Source: Aeriscardovia sp. (lineage in GTDB: Bacteria; Actinomycetota; Actinomycetes; Actinomycetales; Bifidobacteriaceae). Taken from it: a stretch of DNA of 50,258 bases. The notes below the pieces were generated by a model that saw nothing but the letters and a program-made list of their open reading frames with translations, was not told the DNA's origin and made no database searches. The stretch covers positions 1-50,258 of the forward strand of contig JAFPUC010000011.1 in NCBI GenBank assembly GCA_017413255.1. Reading direction: 5' to 3'. Positions 41,773 through 50,258 of the stretch are shown here, in pieces. Made by a program: the position numbers and the translations under genes. Positions within the stretch are counted from its first letter, which is position 1; each line of letters begins with the position of its first letter.

Positions 41773-44475
41773 TTGAAAGAAAGATTTGCAACGCTGAAAA
41801 GGAGAAAATTAAAAGCGCAGGAAGCCGGGGATGTGCAACTGCGCATAATACAAGCCTGCAGGGAAACACCGGAAAAAGTTCTGGAAAGTTTAAACACTTC
41901 CGAGGAAGGCCTGAGCACAAAGAGGGCCGCCTCTCTTCTCAGGCGCTACGGGCCCAACGAGCTGGCCGAACACAAAATCAACATCTGGAAAATAATCTTC
42001 GATCAGGCAAAAGACCCCATTATGATCCTCCTGTTTATAACGGGGGTTTTGAGCTTTTTTCTGGAGTCGGTAAGCGGAGGAATTGTAATATGCGTGATCC
42101 TGTTCCTCTCTTTGGCCATAGGCGCCTTCAACGAATGGAGGAGCCAGAGGACGGCAGATTCCCTTAAAAAGAGGATTTCCCACAGCACTTCCTGTTTGAG
42201 AGACGGGGTATTTTCCGAAGCGAAAGTCGAGTCTCTGGTGCCGGGAGACATAGTGAGGATGTATGACGGGGAAGTTGTTCCGGCCGATGTGCGCCTTTTG
42301 AAGGTCGAGGACTTTTCGTGCGACGAGTCGGCCCTCACGGGGGAGAGCAGGCCTGCAAAAAAAAGCGTCGCGCCCGATCCTGATGCCGTGAGCGTAGTGG
42401 ACTGCAAGTCCTGCGCCCTAATGGGGACCATAGTGAGGGAAGGGAGCGCCACCGGAGTGGTGGTAGCCACGGGCTCCCAGGCCGAGCTTGGCTCAATCGC
42501 CTGCCAGCTGGCTTCCAACAGGGCCCCCACGGACTTTCAAATCGGAATTAAGAAGTATTCCAATTTCCTCATGATCGTAGCCTTCATAGGGACGCTGCTG
42601 ATTCTTATCATCAACGGCCTTTTGGGAAAGGGGTGGATTTCTTCGGCCCTATTCGCATTTTCGGTGGCGATTGGAATTACCCCCGAACTCCTCCCCGTCC
42701 TGGTTTCCACTTCCCTTACGGCGGGATCCAGGATGCTAGCCAAAAAGAAGGTGCTGGTAAAGCAGCTCATGTGCATAGAAGATCTGGGAGGGGTGGATGT
42801 GCTCGTCACGGATAAGACGGGAACCATCACCAACGGGCATATCAGCTTCGATTCGGCCCTCGGACCCCTGGGGGCGGATTTTAAAGAGGCCATGCTCCTT
42901 TCCGCCGTCTGCTCGGATTTTGAAATCAACAATGAGGGGAAGGTTACAGGGGGAAACGATCTGGACATCGCCCTCGGAGAAGCAATGGTGGAGGAATTTG
43001 GGATAGAGAGAAGCCAGACGGAGCAAAGCATAGAATCCTTTGCAGCCTTTAACCACATAACGCAAGTGGAGGCTGCCGTAGCCAAAGATCTAGATTCCTC
43101 CCATCCCGGCTCATGGCTCTTTGTGAAAGGCGCCCCCGAAAAGGTGATGGACCTTTGCAAGAGCGTTCCATCCGGAGCCGAGGACTATTTGACCTCCCTG
43201 TTTAAGAAGGGGCTCTACGTAATTGCCGTGGCAGAAAAAAAGGTTGACTGGGGTCCCGGAAAAGACGGGAAGGAAAGGGAGATAGAAAGGGAGGACGAAG
43301 AGGATCTGACCTTGGTGGGCTACCTTACCTTCCTGGATCAGCCCAAGCCTGACGTCTCCCAGTCCATAAAGAGCCTCAGGGCGCTGGGGATTGAAGTAAA
43401 GATTGCAACCGGAGACAACGCTCTTGTAGCCCAGACGGTCTGTGAAAAGATAGGCCTTTCTTCAGGGCCCGCCCTCACTAATGAGGACTTTGACTCTATG
43501 AGCGACGAGGAAATATGGCAAGCCATGGCTACTACCGCCGTATTTGCCAGGGTAACTCCGGAGCAAAAGCAGAGAGTGGTGTCAATACTGCGCCAGCACG
43601 GTCGCACCGTGGCGTTCCTGGGCGACGGGGTAAATGACGCCCTCGCCCTTCATAATGCAGATGTCGGAATTTCCGTGGATACCGCAGTCGACGTGGCCAA
43701 GGACGCCGCAGGAATAATCCTTCTCGACAAGGATCTGAACGTTATGGTAGACGGGGTGAAGACCGGAAGGCGCATTTTCACCAACACCATAAAGTATGTC
43801 AATATGTGCACATCCTCAAACTTTGGAGGCATGTTCTCTACGGTGGGCGGATCTTTCATCCTCCCCTTCCTGCCTATGACCGGAGCTCAGGTTTTGCTTC
43901 AAAACCTCATATACGACGTGGCGCAGATGGTTATTCCGGGCGATCACATAGATAAAGATCAGGAATCAAAGCCCACCCACTGGGACATAAAGTTCATTTA
44001 CAGGTTCATGGTGCTTTTCGGGCCCATTTCCAGCATTTTCGACTACACTACCTTCGCTTTAATGATCTTTTTCTTCCATGCTTGGACAAATAACGTACCC
44101 GAATTCCATTCGGGCTGGTTCATAGAGTCTTTCTGTTCGCAGACCCTGATCGTCTTTATCATCAGAACCCGCCGCCTTCCCTTCTGGAAGAGTCGCCCCT
44201 CGCGCCTGCTTACCTGGTGCACTTTGGGGGCGATAGGGCTTGCCACAGCCATTCCCTACATACCGGTGTGCAACGGATGGTTTGGCCTGGTGCCCCTGCC
44301 CGGGATCTACTTCCCGTGGCTTTTGGCGGAGATGTGCGCGTACATCTTGCTTTGCGAGCTGGCAAAATGGCTGTTTTACAAAAAGCTCTGGCATCCGGCC
44401 GTTACTGTCCCTCTCGGACAGTATCCCGAGCCTAAAGCTAAGAAAATTGCCAAACTCACTAAGTCGCAAAATTAA
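41773..44475 (+). CDS. mgtA: P-type magnesium-transporting ATPase (MgtA type)
   Basis: A type III P-type ATPase for Mg2+ uptake. Landmarks: LTGESRPAK (actuator), DKTGTITNG with the phosphorylated Asp, KGAPEKVM, ARVTPEQKQRVV and LGDGVNDALALHNADVGISVD. The C-terminal membrane part closely follows E. coli MgtA: SSNFGGMFS, LLQNLIYDVAQ, PISSIFDYTTFALM and FHSGWFIESFCSQTLIV. The TTG at 41773 has AGGAGG (41761-41766) six bases upstream, giving 900 residues, close to the usual 898. A TTG at 41701 would add 24 residues and lies only five bases after the predicted transcription start. Confidence 0.9.
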   Translation: MKERFATLKRRKLKAQEAGDVQLRIIQACRETPEKVLESLNTSEEGLSTKRAASLLRRYGPNELAEHKINIWKIIFDQAKDPIMILLFITGVLSFFLESVSGGIVICVILFLSLAIGAFNEWRSQRTADSLKKRISHSTSCLRDGVFSEAKVESLVPGDIVRMYDGEVVPADVRLLKVEDFSCDESALTGESRPAKKSVAPDPDAVSVVDCKSCALMGTIVREGSATGVVVATGSQAELGSIACQLASNRAPTDFQIGIKKYSNFLMIVAFIGTLLILIINGLLGKGWISSALFAFSVAIGITPELLPVLVSTSLTAGSRMLAKKKVLVKQLMCIEDLGGVDVLVTDKTGTITNGHISFDSALGPLGADFKEAMLLSAVCSDFEINNEGKVTGGNDLDIALGEAMVEEFGIERSQTEQSIESFAAFNHITQVEAAVAKDLDSSHPGSWLFVKGAPEKVMDLCKSVPSGAEDYLTSLFKKGLYVIAVAEKKVDWGPGKDGKEREIEREDEEDLTLVGYLTFLDQPKPDVSQSIKSLRALGIEVKIATGDNALVAQTVCEKIGLSSGPALTNEDFDSMSDEEIWQAMATTAVFARVTPEQKQRVVSILRQHGRTVAFLGDGVNDALALHNADVGISVDTAVDVAKDAAGIILLDKDLNVMVDGVKTGRRIFTNTIKYVNMCTSSNFGGMFSTVGGSFILPFLPMTGAQVLLQNLIYDVAQMVIPGDHIDKDQESKPTHWDIKFIYRFMVLFGPISSIFDYTTFALMIFFFHAWTNNVPEFHSGWFIESFCSQTLIVFIIRTRRLPFWKSRPSRLLTWCTLGAIGLATAIPYIPVCNGWFGLVPLPGIYFPWLLAEMCAYILLCELAKWLFYKKLWHPAVTVPLGQYPEPKAKKIAKLTKSQN

Positions 44476-44500
44476 GCCCGGCGCCTTTAAATTAAAGGAT

Positions 44501-44547
44501 GAAAACGTTCCCGGAGATTGAATTACAATTTCATTGGTAACGTTTTC
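44501..44547 (+). promoter_or_regulatory. Inverted repeat between mgtA and the yhiM-like gene
   Basis: GAAAACGTT (44501-44509) and AACGTTTTC (44539-44547) are exact 9-bp reverse complements with 29 bases between them. It could be an operator, or a weak terminator with T-rich sequence after it. Confidence 0.45.
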
Positions 44548-44567
44548 TTAAAGATTTTTCGAGGATC

Positions 44568-45608
44568 ATGCTCCGGGGATATCAACATAAAGGGTACAGC
44601 TTTGTTTTAAGACTTATACCCCTCCTTATGACAAGTTATGAGCTGGGCTTTGGCTCATACCTCCTGTGCGCCGATAAAAACATAATTGCCGGAAGATTTT
44701 TAATTTCCCTAGGCTCTATCACCTTTGCCCTTTTTTGCGTAGTGGCGACTTCCATGAGGCAGATAGAAGGGTTTACCCACGTATGGTACTTTCCGGCTGC
44801 GGCGTACTCTTTTGCCCTGGCCATATGCATTTGGGCAATAGTGATTTTGGCCACAGGTTCGAGCGCAGCCGACATTGTCTCCGGCCATATGGCTCTGGGC
44901 GCCGGAATGATAGCCCTGTGTGTTTCGACAATAGCCCTCACCTCGCGCCATTTCTTGCATATCTCTGCCAACAGCCTCCACCGGACCGATTCCTCCATAG
45001 ACGCCTCTTCTTATACCAGACGCGGCGTTTTGCTTTTAGCCTCCATTCCCGCCTGCGTATCTTTGGCAGGCTTTTGCTATGCAATCTACTCCATGGTTTT
45101 GCATGCCACCCCTGAAAAGCTGGGAGGGCATGCGCTTGTGGCCCAGTCTTTCGTGTGCCTGTCTTTAACCTTCATCGTCTACATCCTTGCGCGCCAGATG
45201 AACAACACTTTCCTAAAGAAATTTAAATGGCGCTTTTCGGTATACGTAATCATCAACGGCCTGGTAGACATAATCTGGGGGATATGCGTTCTGTGCATGC
45301 GCCCCCAGGCTTTCATCACCCCGGGCTTTGGGATGATCGCGCTGGGAATGGTGTGCATTTCGATTTCGGGAAAGGCCCACAGGGTTGTAGGCTCGTGGAA
45401 AGGCGTATCGGAACTGGCTTATTTTGCCGCATATTTTCCCGTATTTGCAGGTCTGGGGGGCCTGTTTTTAAGCATCATCCTTTTCTCGGTTTCCACCCGC
45501 TTCCCAGCCTATCTCGATGCGGCATATACCGTCTCAGGGCTGTCTGCAGTATGCGTGGCAATATACGGAATAGTGGCAATTCCTGCCGTCGATCCTATTT
45601 CCTTCTGA
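44568..45608 (+). CDS. yhiM: DUF2776 inner-membrane protein, YhiM-like
   Basis: 346 residues, about ten membrane segments. The pattern matches E. coli YhiM, which helps survival at low pH: LRLIPLLMTSYELGFG at the N-terminus, AGRFLISLGSITFALFCVVA, and SGHMALGAGMIALCVSTIAL followed by RHFL. The repeats of G-H-x-(L/F)-x-G-x-G-M-I-A type recur along the protein. It resembles the DUF2776 family; YhiM itself lies near the gad acid-resistance genes in E. coli. Here it is next to arcABC and about 20 kb from gadB. GAGG stands just before the ATG. The name is by homology from memory; function is inferred. Confidence 0.75.
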   Translation: MLRGYQHKGYSFVLRLIPLLMTSYELGFGSYLLCADKNIIAGRFLISLGSITFALFCVVATSMRQIEGFTHVWYFPAAAYSFALAICIWAIVILATGSSAADIVSGHMALGAGMIALCVSTIALTSRHFLHISANSLHRTDSSIDASSYTRRGVLLLASIPACVSLAGFCYAIYSMVLHATPEKLGGHALVAQSFVCLSLTFIVYILARQMNNTFLKKFKWRFSVYVIINGLVDIIWGICVLCMRPQAFITPGFGMIALGMVCISISGKAHRVVGSWKGVSELAYFAAYFPVFAGLGGLFLSIILFSVSTRFPAYLDAAYTVSGLSAVCVAIYGIVAIPAVDPISF

Positions 45609-45674
45609 TTTTTCTAAGTGTGTACTTTGATTTGAAAGGGAGTAGAATTTCGACGGTAGACCAATCTACCTGAA

Positions 45675-45745
45675 ACAGCTTTGAATAGCGCATCGGCTGC
45701 GTTGCGCCGGTCCGAATACGCGCGGCGCCACAGGCCGAAAGCTGT
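45675..45745 (+). promoter_or_regulatory. Structured leader upstream of arcA
   Basis: Nested arms: ACAGCTTT (45675-45682) with AAAGCTGT (45738-45745), TCGGCTG with CAGGCCGA (one-base bulge), and GCGCCG with CGGCGC. The predicted stem ends a few bases before the arcA ribosome-binding site. It may be an mRNA switch or an operator for an arginine or acid regulator. Confidence 0.45.
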
Positions 45746-45767
45746 ATTTATGTGAAAGGTGGCTCGA

Positions 45768-47000
45768 ATGACGAGTCCGATTCATGTCAATTCAGAGATA
45801 GGCAAGCTAAAGAGCGTGATACTCCACCGTCCCGGACATGAGGTGGAAAACATCACTCCTGAAATAATGCCCAGGCTTTTGTTCGATGATATTCCCTATC
45901 TCCCCATCGCCCAGCAGGAGCACGATCACTTCGCCGACATTCTCAGGGATGCCGGAAGCAAGGTGCTCTATCTTGAAGACCTCACTGCCGAAGCTTTGGC
46001 CGATGACAGCGTAAAGGAAAGCTTCATAGAGCAGATGCTCCAGGAGAGCGGATATAAGTCCGGAGCCGTATACGCGGCCCTTAAGGAATACCTCCTGTCC
46101 ATGCCCACCAAGGACATGGTGGAAAAGACCATGGCAGGCATCAGGAAAGAAGATATAGACTTCAAGCCTCGCACCCTTGCCGAGATGTCGGAAGACGAAG
46201 ATTACCCCTTCCTCACCGACCCCATGCCCAACCTTTACTTCACGAGGGATCCTGCGGCATCCATAGGCGACGGCCTTACCATTAACCGAATGACCTATGC
46301 CATACGCCGCAGGGAGAGCATGTACATGGAGTACATAATCGCCCATCACCCTGATTTTGCAAACAAGGGAATTCACGTGTGGAGGGACAGGTACTGCAAG
46401 ACCCGCATGGAAGGCGGAGACGAGCAGGTGCTCAGCGACCACGTGATGGCTATAGGCATTTCCCAGCGCACCAGCGCCGATGCTATCCAGGATCTGGCTT
46501 CCACCCTCTTCGAGGAGTCGAAGTTTGACACCGTTCTGGCGGTAAAGATCCCCCACAGCCACGCCATGATGCACCTCGATACCGTCTTCACCATGGTCAA
46601 CTACGATCAGTTCACCATGGATGCTGAAATCCTCGATAAGAGGGGAGAATCCGAACTCTACCTGCTTCATCCCGGCAAGGACGGCGGGATCAAGATTGAG
46701 ACCAGAAACAAGCTCGACAAGACTCTTTGCGAAATTCTTGGAAAGAGCGAAATCGACATTATGTTCACTGGCAATGGGGATCCCATTGTGGCAGCCCGCG
46801 AGCAGTGGAACGACGGCTCCAACACCCTGACTATAGCTCCGGGCGAAGTCGTTACCTACGATCGCAACTACGTCTCCAACGAGGTACTGCGCAAGCACGG
46901 CATCAAGGTTCACGAGACCACTTCCAGCGAGCTTGCTCGCGGTCGCGGCGGCCCTCGTTGCATGTCTATGCCGATTGTGCGCGAAGACTTGAAGAACTAG
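45768..47000 (+). CDS. arcA: Arginine deiminase
   Basis: 410 residues. Hydrolyses arginine to citrulline and ammonia, the first step of the arginine deiminase pathway. Signatures: [43 protein letters not shown], and [17 protein letters not shown] with the nucleophilic Cys near 398. The ATG at 45768 has AAAGG eight bases upstream; the GTG at 45759 is less likely. It heads the arcA-arcB-arcC operon and lacks arcD in this window, so an arginine/ornithine exchanger is either elsewhere or absent. Confidence 0.95.
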   Translation: MTSPIHVNSEIGKLKSVILHRPGHEVENITPEIMPRLLFDDIPYLPIAQQEHDHFADILRDAGSKVLYLEDLTAEALADDSVKESFIEQMLQESGYKSGAVYAALKEYLLSMPTKDMVEKTMAGIRKEDIDFKPRTLAEMSEDEDYPFLTDPMPNLYFTRDPAASIGDGLTINRMTYAIRRRESMYMEYIIAHHPDFANKGIHVWRDRYCKTRMEGGDEQVLSDHVMAIGISQRTSADAIQDLASTLFEESKFDTVLAVKIPHSHAMMHLDTVFTMVNYDQFTMDAEILDKRGESELYLLHPGKDGGIKIETRNKLDKTLCEILGKSEIDIMFTGNGDPIVAAREQWNDGSNTLTIAPGEVVTYDRNYVSNEVLRKHGIKVHETTSSELARGRGGPRCMSMPIVREDLKN

Positions 47001-47018
47001 AGGAAGAAAGGAGTAATC

Positions 47019-48065
47019 GTGGCAAAATTTGAAAACGTATTTTACGGACGCAGCGTTCTGGCCTGCAAAGATTTCACACCTAACGAACTGCGCTACATGA
47101 TTGATTTGGCGCTTCACCTCAAGGAACTCAAGAAGCAGAACATTCCCCATCACTACCTTGAGGGAAAGAACATAGCGCTTCTGTTTGAGAAGACTTCCAC
47201 CAGGACAAGGTCTTCCTTCGTTGTGGCCTCCCACGATCTGGGAGCCTACCCTGAGTACATGGACTCTACCGGCACCCAGTTCGGAAAGAAGGAATCTGTG
47301 GAGGACACTGCCAAGGTCCTCGGATCCATGTTCGATGGAATTGAATTCAGGGGCTACAAGCAGTCCACCGTAGAGGGCCTGGCCAAGTTCTCCGGGGTTC
47401 CGGTTTGGAACGGCCTGACCGATGAGTGGCACCCCACCCAGATGCTGGCTGACTTTATGACTATGAAGGAAAAGTTCGGTCACATTAAGGGCCTCACCCT
47501 CGCCTTTGTTGGCGACGGCAGGAACAACATGGCCAACTCCCTGCTTGTGGCGGGCACCATGCTCGGGGTCAATGTTCACATTGTCACCCCCTCAGCTCTG
47601 CACACCGATCAGAAGATCGTTGACATCGCCAATTCCTTCGCCAAGGAAACCGGAGCTACTCCGATAGTGACCGATAACATTAAGGAAGGCGTAAAGGGAG
47701 CCAATGTCATTTACACCGATGTGTGGGTATCCATGGGCGAAAATGACTGGGAGGAAAGAGTTAAGCTCCTCAAGCCCTACGAAGTGAACATGGATCTCAT
47801 GAAGATGACCGGCACTCCCGACGACGAGCTCATCTTCATGCACTGCCTGCCTTCCTTCCATGACCTCAACACTGTTTACGGCAAGGAAATCTTCGACAAG
47901 TACGGCCTCAAGAACATGGAGGTTACCGACGAAGTCTTCCGCTCCAAGTATGCATGGCAGTTCATTGAGGCTGAGAACCGCATGCACTCCATCAAGGCCA
48001 TGATGGCCGCCACCTTGGCCCCGCTTTACATCCCGGCCTACGCTGTGAATGGGTGCAAAGAGTAA
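47019..48065 (+). CDS. arcB: Ornithine carbamoyltransferase (catabolic)
   Basis: 348 residues. Splits citrulline with phosphate into ornithine and carbamoyl phosphate. STRTR (within [16 protein letters not shown]), the ornithine-loop DVWVSMGE and HCLPSFHD are present. AGGAG lies five bases before the GTG start. The slightly long C-terminus fits catabolic, arc-type OTCs rather than biosynthetic ArgF, and the position between arcA and arcC confirms the role. Confidence 0.95.
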   Translation: MAKFENVFYGRSVLACKDFTPNELRYMIDLALHLKELKKQNIPHHYLEGKNIALLFEKTSTRTRSSFVVASHDLGAYPEYMDSTGTQFGKKESVEDTAKVLGSMFDGIEFRGYKQSTVEGLAKFSGVPVWNGLTDEWHPTQMLADFMTMKEKFGHIKGLTLAFVGDGRNNMANSLLVAGTMLGVNVHIVTPSALHTDQKIVDIANSFAKETGATPIVTDNIKEGVKGANVIYTDVWVSMGENDWEERVKLLKPYEVNMDLMKMTGTPDDELIFMHCLPSFHDLNTVYGKEIFDKYGLKNMEVTDEVFRSKYAWQFIEAENRMHSIKAMMAATLAPLYIPAYAVNGCKE

Positions 48066-49019
48066 ATGGGCAAGCGCATAGTTGTAGCCCTTGGCGGAAA
48101 TGCAATAGAGACCGCCATCGGAACCGCCCAAAGCCAGGAAGAGTCCATAAAGAAGACAATGGAATCCCTGGTGGAATTCATTAAGGACGGATCCCAGCTC
48201 GTGATTACCCATGGAAATGGGCCTCAGGTAGGAAACCTCCTCCTTCAGGAAGCTGCAGGATCTACTAAAAAGAATCCGCCTATGCCCCTTGATACCGTGG
48301 GAGCTATGACCCAGGGCGAAATAGGGTACTGGATGGAACTGGCACTGGATGAAGTGCTTGCAGAAAATGGCATAGACAAGACTGTTGCCGCCATAATCTC
48401 GCAGACCGTAGTTTCAAAGGACGATCCTGCCTTCCTAAAGCCCTCCAAGCCGATTGGCCCCTTCTATACCAAAGAAGAATGCGATGAACTCAAGAAAGAG
48501 CATCCTGAATTCGTATATGTAGAAGATGCAGGAAGAGGATTCAGGAGGGTGGTACCCAGCCCTAAGCCGATAAAGATGCTCGAAGTCGGAGTGGTTCTGG
48601 CAATGCTGGAAAAGGGAATGGTACCAATCGCTTCTGGAGGCGGCGGCGTTCCTGTAGTCAGCGACGGCAAGGGCGGTTATGTCGGAGTTGAAGGTGTAAT
48701 CGACAAGGACTTTGGCGCAGCACAAATGGCCAAGGATGTGGATGCCGATGAGCTGATAATTTTGACTGCTGTGGACAACGTCTGCGTCAACTTCAATAAG
48801 CCTGATCAGAAGGCTCTGACGAATGTGACCGTAGATGAACTCGAGAAGTATATGGCCGAGGGGCAATTTGCCGCCGGAAGTATGCTTCCCAAGGTACAGG
48901 CGGCAATTAAATTTGTGACGGCTAAGCCTGAATGCAGGGCCATTATTACTTCTCTCGACAAGGTAGCTGATCTTGTTGCAGGAGTTCCTGGAGTGGGAAC
49001 GATAATAAGAAGCAAGTAA
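48066..49019 (+). CDS. arcC: Carbamate kinase
   Basis: 317 residues. Transfers phosphate from carbamoyl phosphate to ADP, giving ATP, CO2 and ammonia. VALGGNAIE at the N-terminus, THGNGPQVGNLLLQE and GGGGVPVV are characteristic of the family. The ATG follows directly on the arcB stop. A strong terminator ends the operon 11 bases downstream. Confidence 0.96.
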   Translation: MGKRIVVALGGNAIETAIGTAQSQEESIKKTMESLVEFIKDGSQLVITHGNGPQVGNLLLQEAAGSTKKNPPMPLDTVGAMTQGEIGYWMELALDEVLAENGIDKTVAAIISQTVVSKDDPAFLKPSKPIGPFYTKEECDELKKEHPEFVYVEDAGRGFRRVVPSPKPIKMLEVGVVLAMLEKGMVPIASGGGGVPVVSDGKGGYVGVEGVIDKDFGAAQMAKDVDADELIILTAVDNVCVNFNKPDQKALTNVTVDELEKYMAEGQFAAGSMLPKVQAAIKFVTAKPECRAIITSLDKVADLVAGVPGVGTIIRSK

Positions 49020-49030
49020 GCATGCCTCTC

Positions 49031-49056
49031 AAAGCGCCCTTTATAGGGCGCTTTTT
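49031..49056 (+). terminator. Terminator after arcABC
   Basis: AAAGCGCCCT (49031-49040) and AGGGCGCTTT (49045-49054) form a perfect 10-bp stem with a TTAT loop, followed by TT. A clear intrinsic terminator. Confidence 0.93.
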
Positions 49057-49128
49057 GTATTTACATCATCTTTTTTTGCTCATTTGGTATTCTCAATAAT
49101 GAACAACATGTCAATGTGGGGAGCGTAA

Positions 49129-50061
49129 GTGGGCAGGCGGAGAAAATCTGCTGGAAGTTCTAAATCTCATTCCAAACATGGTATTAGTTTTCTAATATTG
49201 TCCCTTTTACTGATGGCGAGCGGTATTGGAATAATCGCATATCCCGTTACACTTACCATCAAAAATTACATTGAACACGAAAAAGTGATTCATGAACTCA
49301 ATGAGGAAGACAAAGAGATTCCAATAATTAAAGCAAACCAGGAGATTAAAGCAGCACAACAATACAATGCAAATTTAGCCAAGAGCGGGCAGTACCTGAT
49401 AGGACAGGGGGCTTCTGACTTCATGAGTAGCGGATCCAACAACGATGTGGAAAAGACTCCGGCCTATTTGGAATATCTGAATATTTTAAGCGGACAAAAT
49501 GATAATGAAGTGGAAGGATATGTTTCTGTACCGGAATATGGCATTAACCTTCCTATTTACCATGGCACTGCTGAGTCTTCGTTGGCTCGAGGGGCAGGGC
49601 AACTTTACGGAACCTCTCTTCCGGTCGGGGGTCCTTCTACAAGATCTGTAATTTGTGGTCATACGGGCGTAGTATACGCGATGCTTTTCACCCGACTCAT
49701 GCAGATGAAGATAGGAAACCTCTTCTATATAAACGTTCTTGGGCACACACTCGCCTACAAAGTGGTAAACATAAAGATAATTCTTCCCAGCGATGTGAAT
49801 GCAATAAAAATTGTGCCGGGAGAAGATCTCGTCACCCTGCTTACTTGCTACCCGTACGGAATTAATACGCATAGGTTGCTTGTAACGGGTGAGAGGGTTC
49901 CTTTGGGTGATCTTTATCATGCAAATCTTGTAGATGGTCTGCTCATAATTATTTGGAGCGTGGCCATTGCCCTTTTCCTGTTCTTAATCTTCTGCCTCAT
50001 GATTAGAAAGTGGAGGCACTGGATAAGGATGTATCATGCCTGTAACAGGCATAGGCATTAA
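49129..50061 (+). CDS. Class C sortase
   Basis: 310 residues. Class C sortases join pilin subunits or anchor surface proteins. The N-terminal membrane segment is at about 18-45. Catalytic triad: His178 in ICGHTGV, Cys240 in TLLTCYPYGINTHR and Arg249. A C-terminal membrane segment (about 270-295) followed by a basic cytoplasmic tail is characteristic of class C. VSVPEYGINLPIYHGT is the standard family segment. The GTG start has GGGGAG five bases upstream. No pilin gene is beside it in the window; it lies after arcC, and the gene looks more A+T-rich than its neighbours, suggesting a mobile pilus locus that continues to the right or has been lost. Confidence 0.92.
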   Translation: MGRRRKSAGSSKSHSKHGISFLILSLLLMASGIGIIAYPVTLTIKNYIEHEKVIHELNEEDKEIPIIKANQEIKAAQQYNANLAKSGQYLIGQGASDFMSSGSNNDVEKTPAYLEYLNILSGQNDNEVEGYVSVPEYGINLPIYHGTAESSLARGAGQLYGTSLPVGGPSTRSVICGHTGVVYAMLFTRLMQMKIGNLFYINVLGHTLAYKVVNIKIILPSDVNAIKIVPGEDLVTLLTCYPYGINTHRLLVTGERVPLGDLYHANLVDGLLIIIWSVAIALFLFLIFCLMIRKWRHWIRMYHACNRHRH

Positions 50062-50258
50062 AGTGTCTCCGACACGCCGACATTTGTTGCCCCTCCCCCC
50101 CTCTGCTTATCATCTATTAAGTCACTTGCGGAGGACGCCTCCGCACAGTTAGCAGGTTGAGAACTCAAAAGCGTTGATCGTGCATCAGCCCTCTGGCATG
50201 CGAATGCAGGGGGTTGACTTACAGCCAAGTTTGTAAGGCCTCTTTTAATAACGAAAGA
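50062..50258. other. Sequence after the sortase gene to the window end
   Basis: No gene. GTGTC-TCC-GACAC (50063-50075) directly follows the stop and GCGGAGG-ACG-CCTCCGC (50128-50144) forms a second stem; neither has a T-run, so neither is a classic terminator. TTGACT near 50214 could be a -35 for a gene to the right. Confidence 0.4.

Noticed and set aside
32190..45650. Shared GGGAGTAGAATTT upstream of dnaN (about 32200) and arcA (about 45640)
   Set aside because: TAGAAT could be a -10 box in both, but no -35 hexamer sits at a proper distance; two copies are not enough to call a motif.
45807..47579. 590-residue minus-strand frame across arcA and arcB
   Set aside because: Antisense shadow of two well-identified genes; the long frame reflects codon bias.

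Overview
The window is an actinobacterial chromosome segment centred on the replication origin. The block rpmH-rnpA-yidD-yidC-rsmG-parA-parB on one side of oriC, with dnaA-dnaN-recF-DUF721-gyrB-gyrA-DUF3566 on the other, is the usual Actinomycetota arrangement. The C-terminal lytic domain of the first gene, the MurJ-pseudokinase fusion, the DUF6049 protein, the class C sortase and the moderate GC content suggest Bifidobacteriaceae or a close relative. The family is an inference from gene order and protein resemblance; no marker tree was run.

Layout. 1-12470: end of a secreted muralytic protein, rsmA (ksgA), two tandem MATE transporters (one frameshifted), a LytR_C membrane protein, a CCA-adding enzyme, a Nudix hydrolase, DUF6049 and murJ. 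12471-25406: an accessory block between murJ and trxB, holding two gadC paralogues, a native-looking ABC exporter pair, an AT-rich gene cluster on the minus strand and gadB. 25407-30169: trxB, then the compact, overlapping operon rpmH to parB. 30228-40038: dnaA, oriC, dnaN, recF, DUF721, gyrB, gyrA and DUF3566. 40019-50258: a glycosyltransferase, a peroxiredoxin, an MgtA-type ATPase, a YhiM-like DUF2776 protein, the arginine deiminase operon arcABC and a class C sortase.

The most interesting element is 18458-23320. It encodes a complete streptolysin S-like azol(in)e peptide (TOMM) system: a 44-residue precursor with six consecutive cysteines (23186-23320), an ABC ATPase and permease, a SagB-type dehydrogenase, a SagC-type cyclodehydratase partner and a YcaO (SagD-type) enzyme ending in PHPLP. 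All six genes run in one direction behind one likely promoter. They are visibly richer in A+T than their neighbours. The exporter pair is paralogous to the pair at 16338-18109, which converges on the cluster from the other side.

A second theme is acid tolerance: gadB with two gadC genes, the yhiM-like gene, and arcA-arcB-arcC. The cell could consume protons by glutamate decarboxylation and generate ammonia and ATP from arginine. Further oddities are a ParB that stops before its DNA-binding domain, the absence of jag next to yidC, a well-formed oriC with eight perfect DnaA boxes and a DnaA-trio-like element, and several strong stem-loops in leaders (gadB, arcA, DUF6049, gadC2). No rRNA, tRNA, insertion sequence or CRISPR array was seen.
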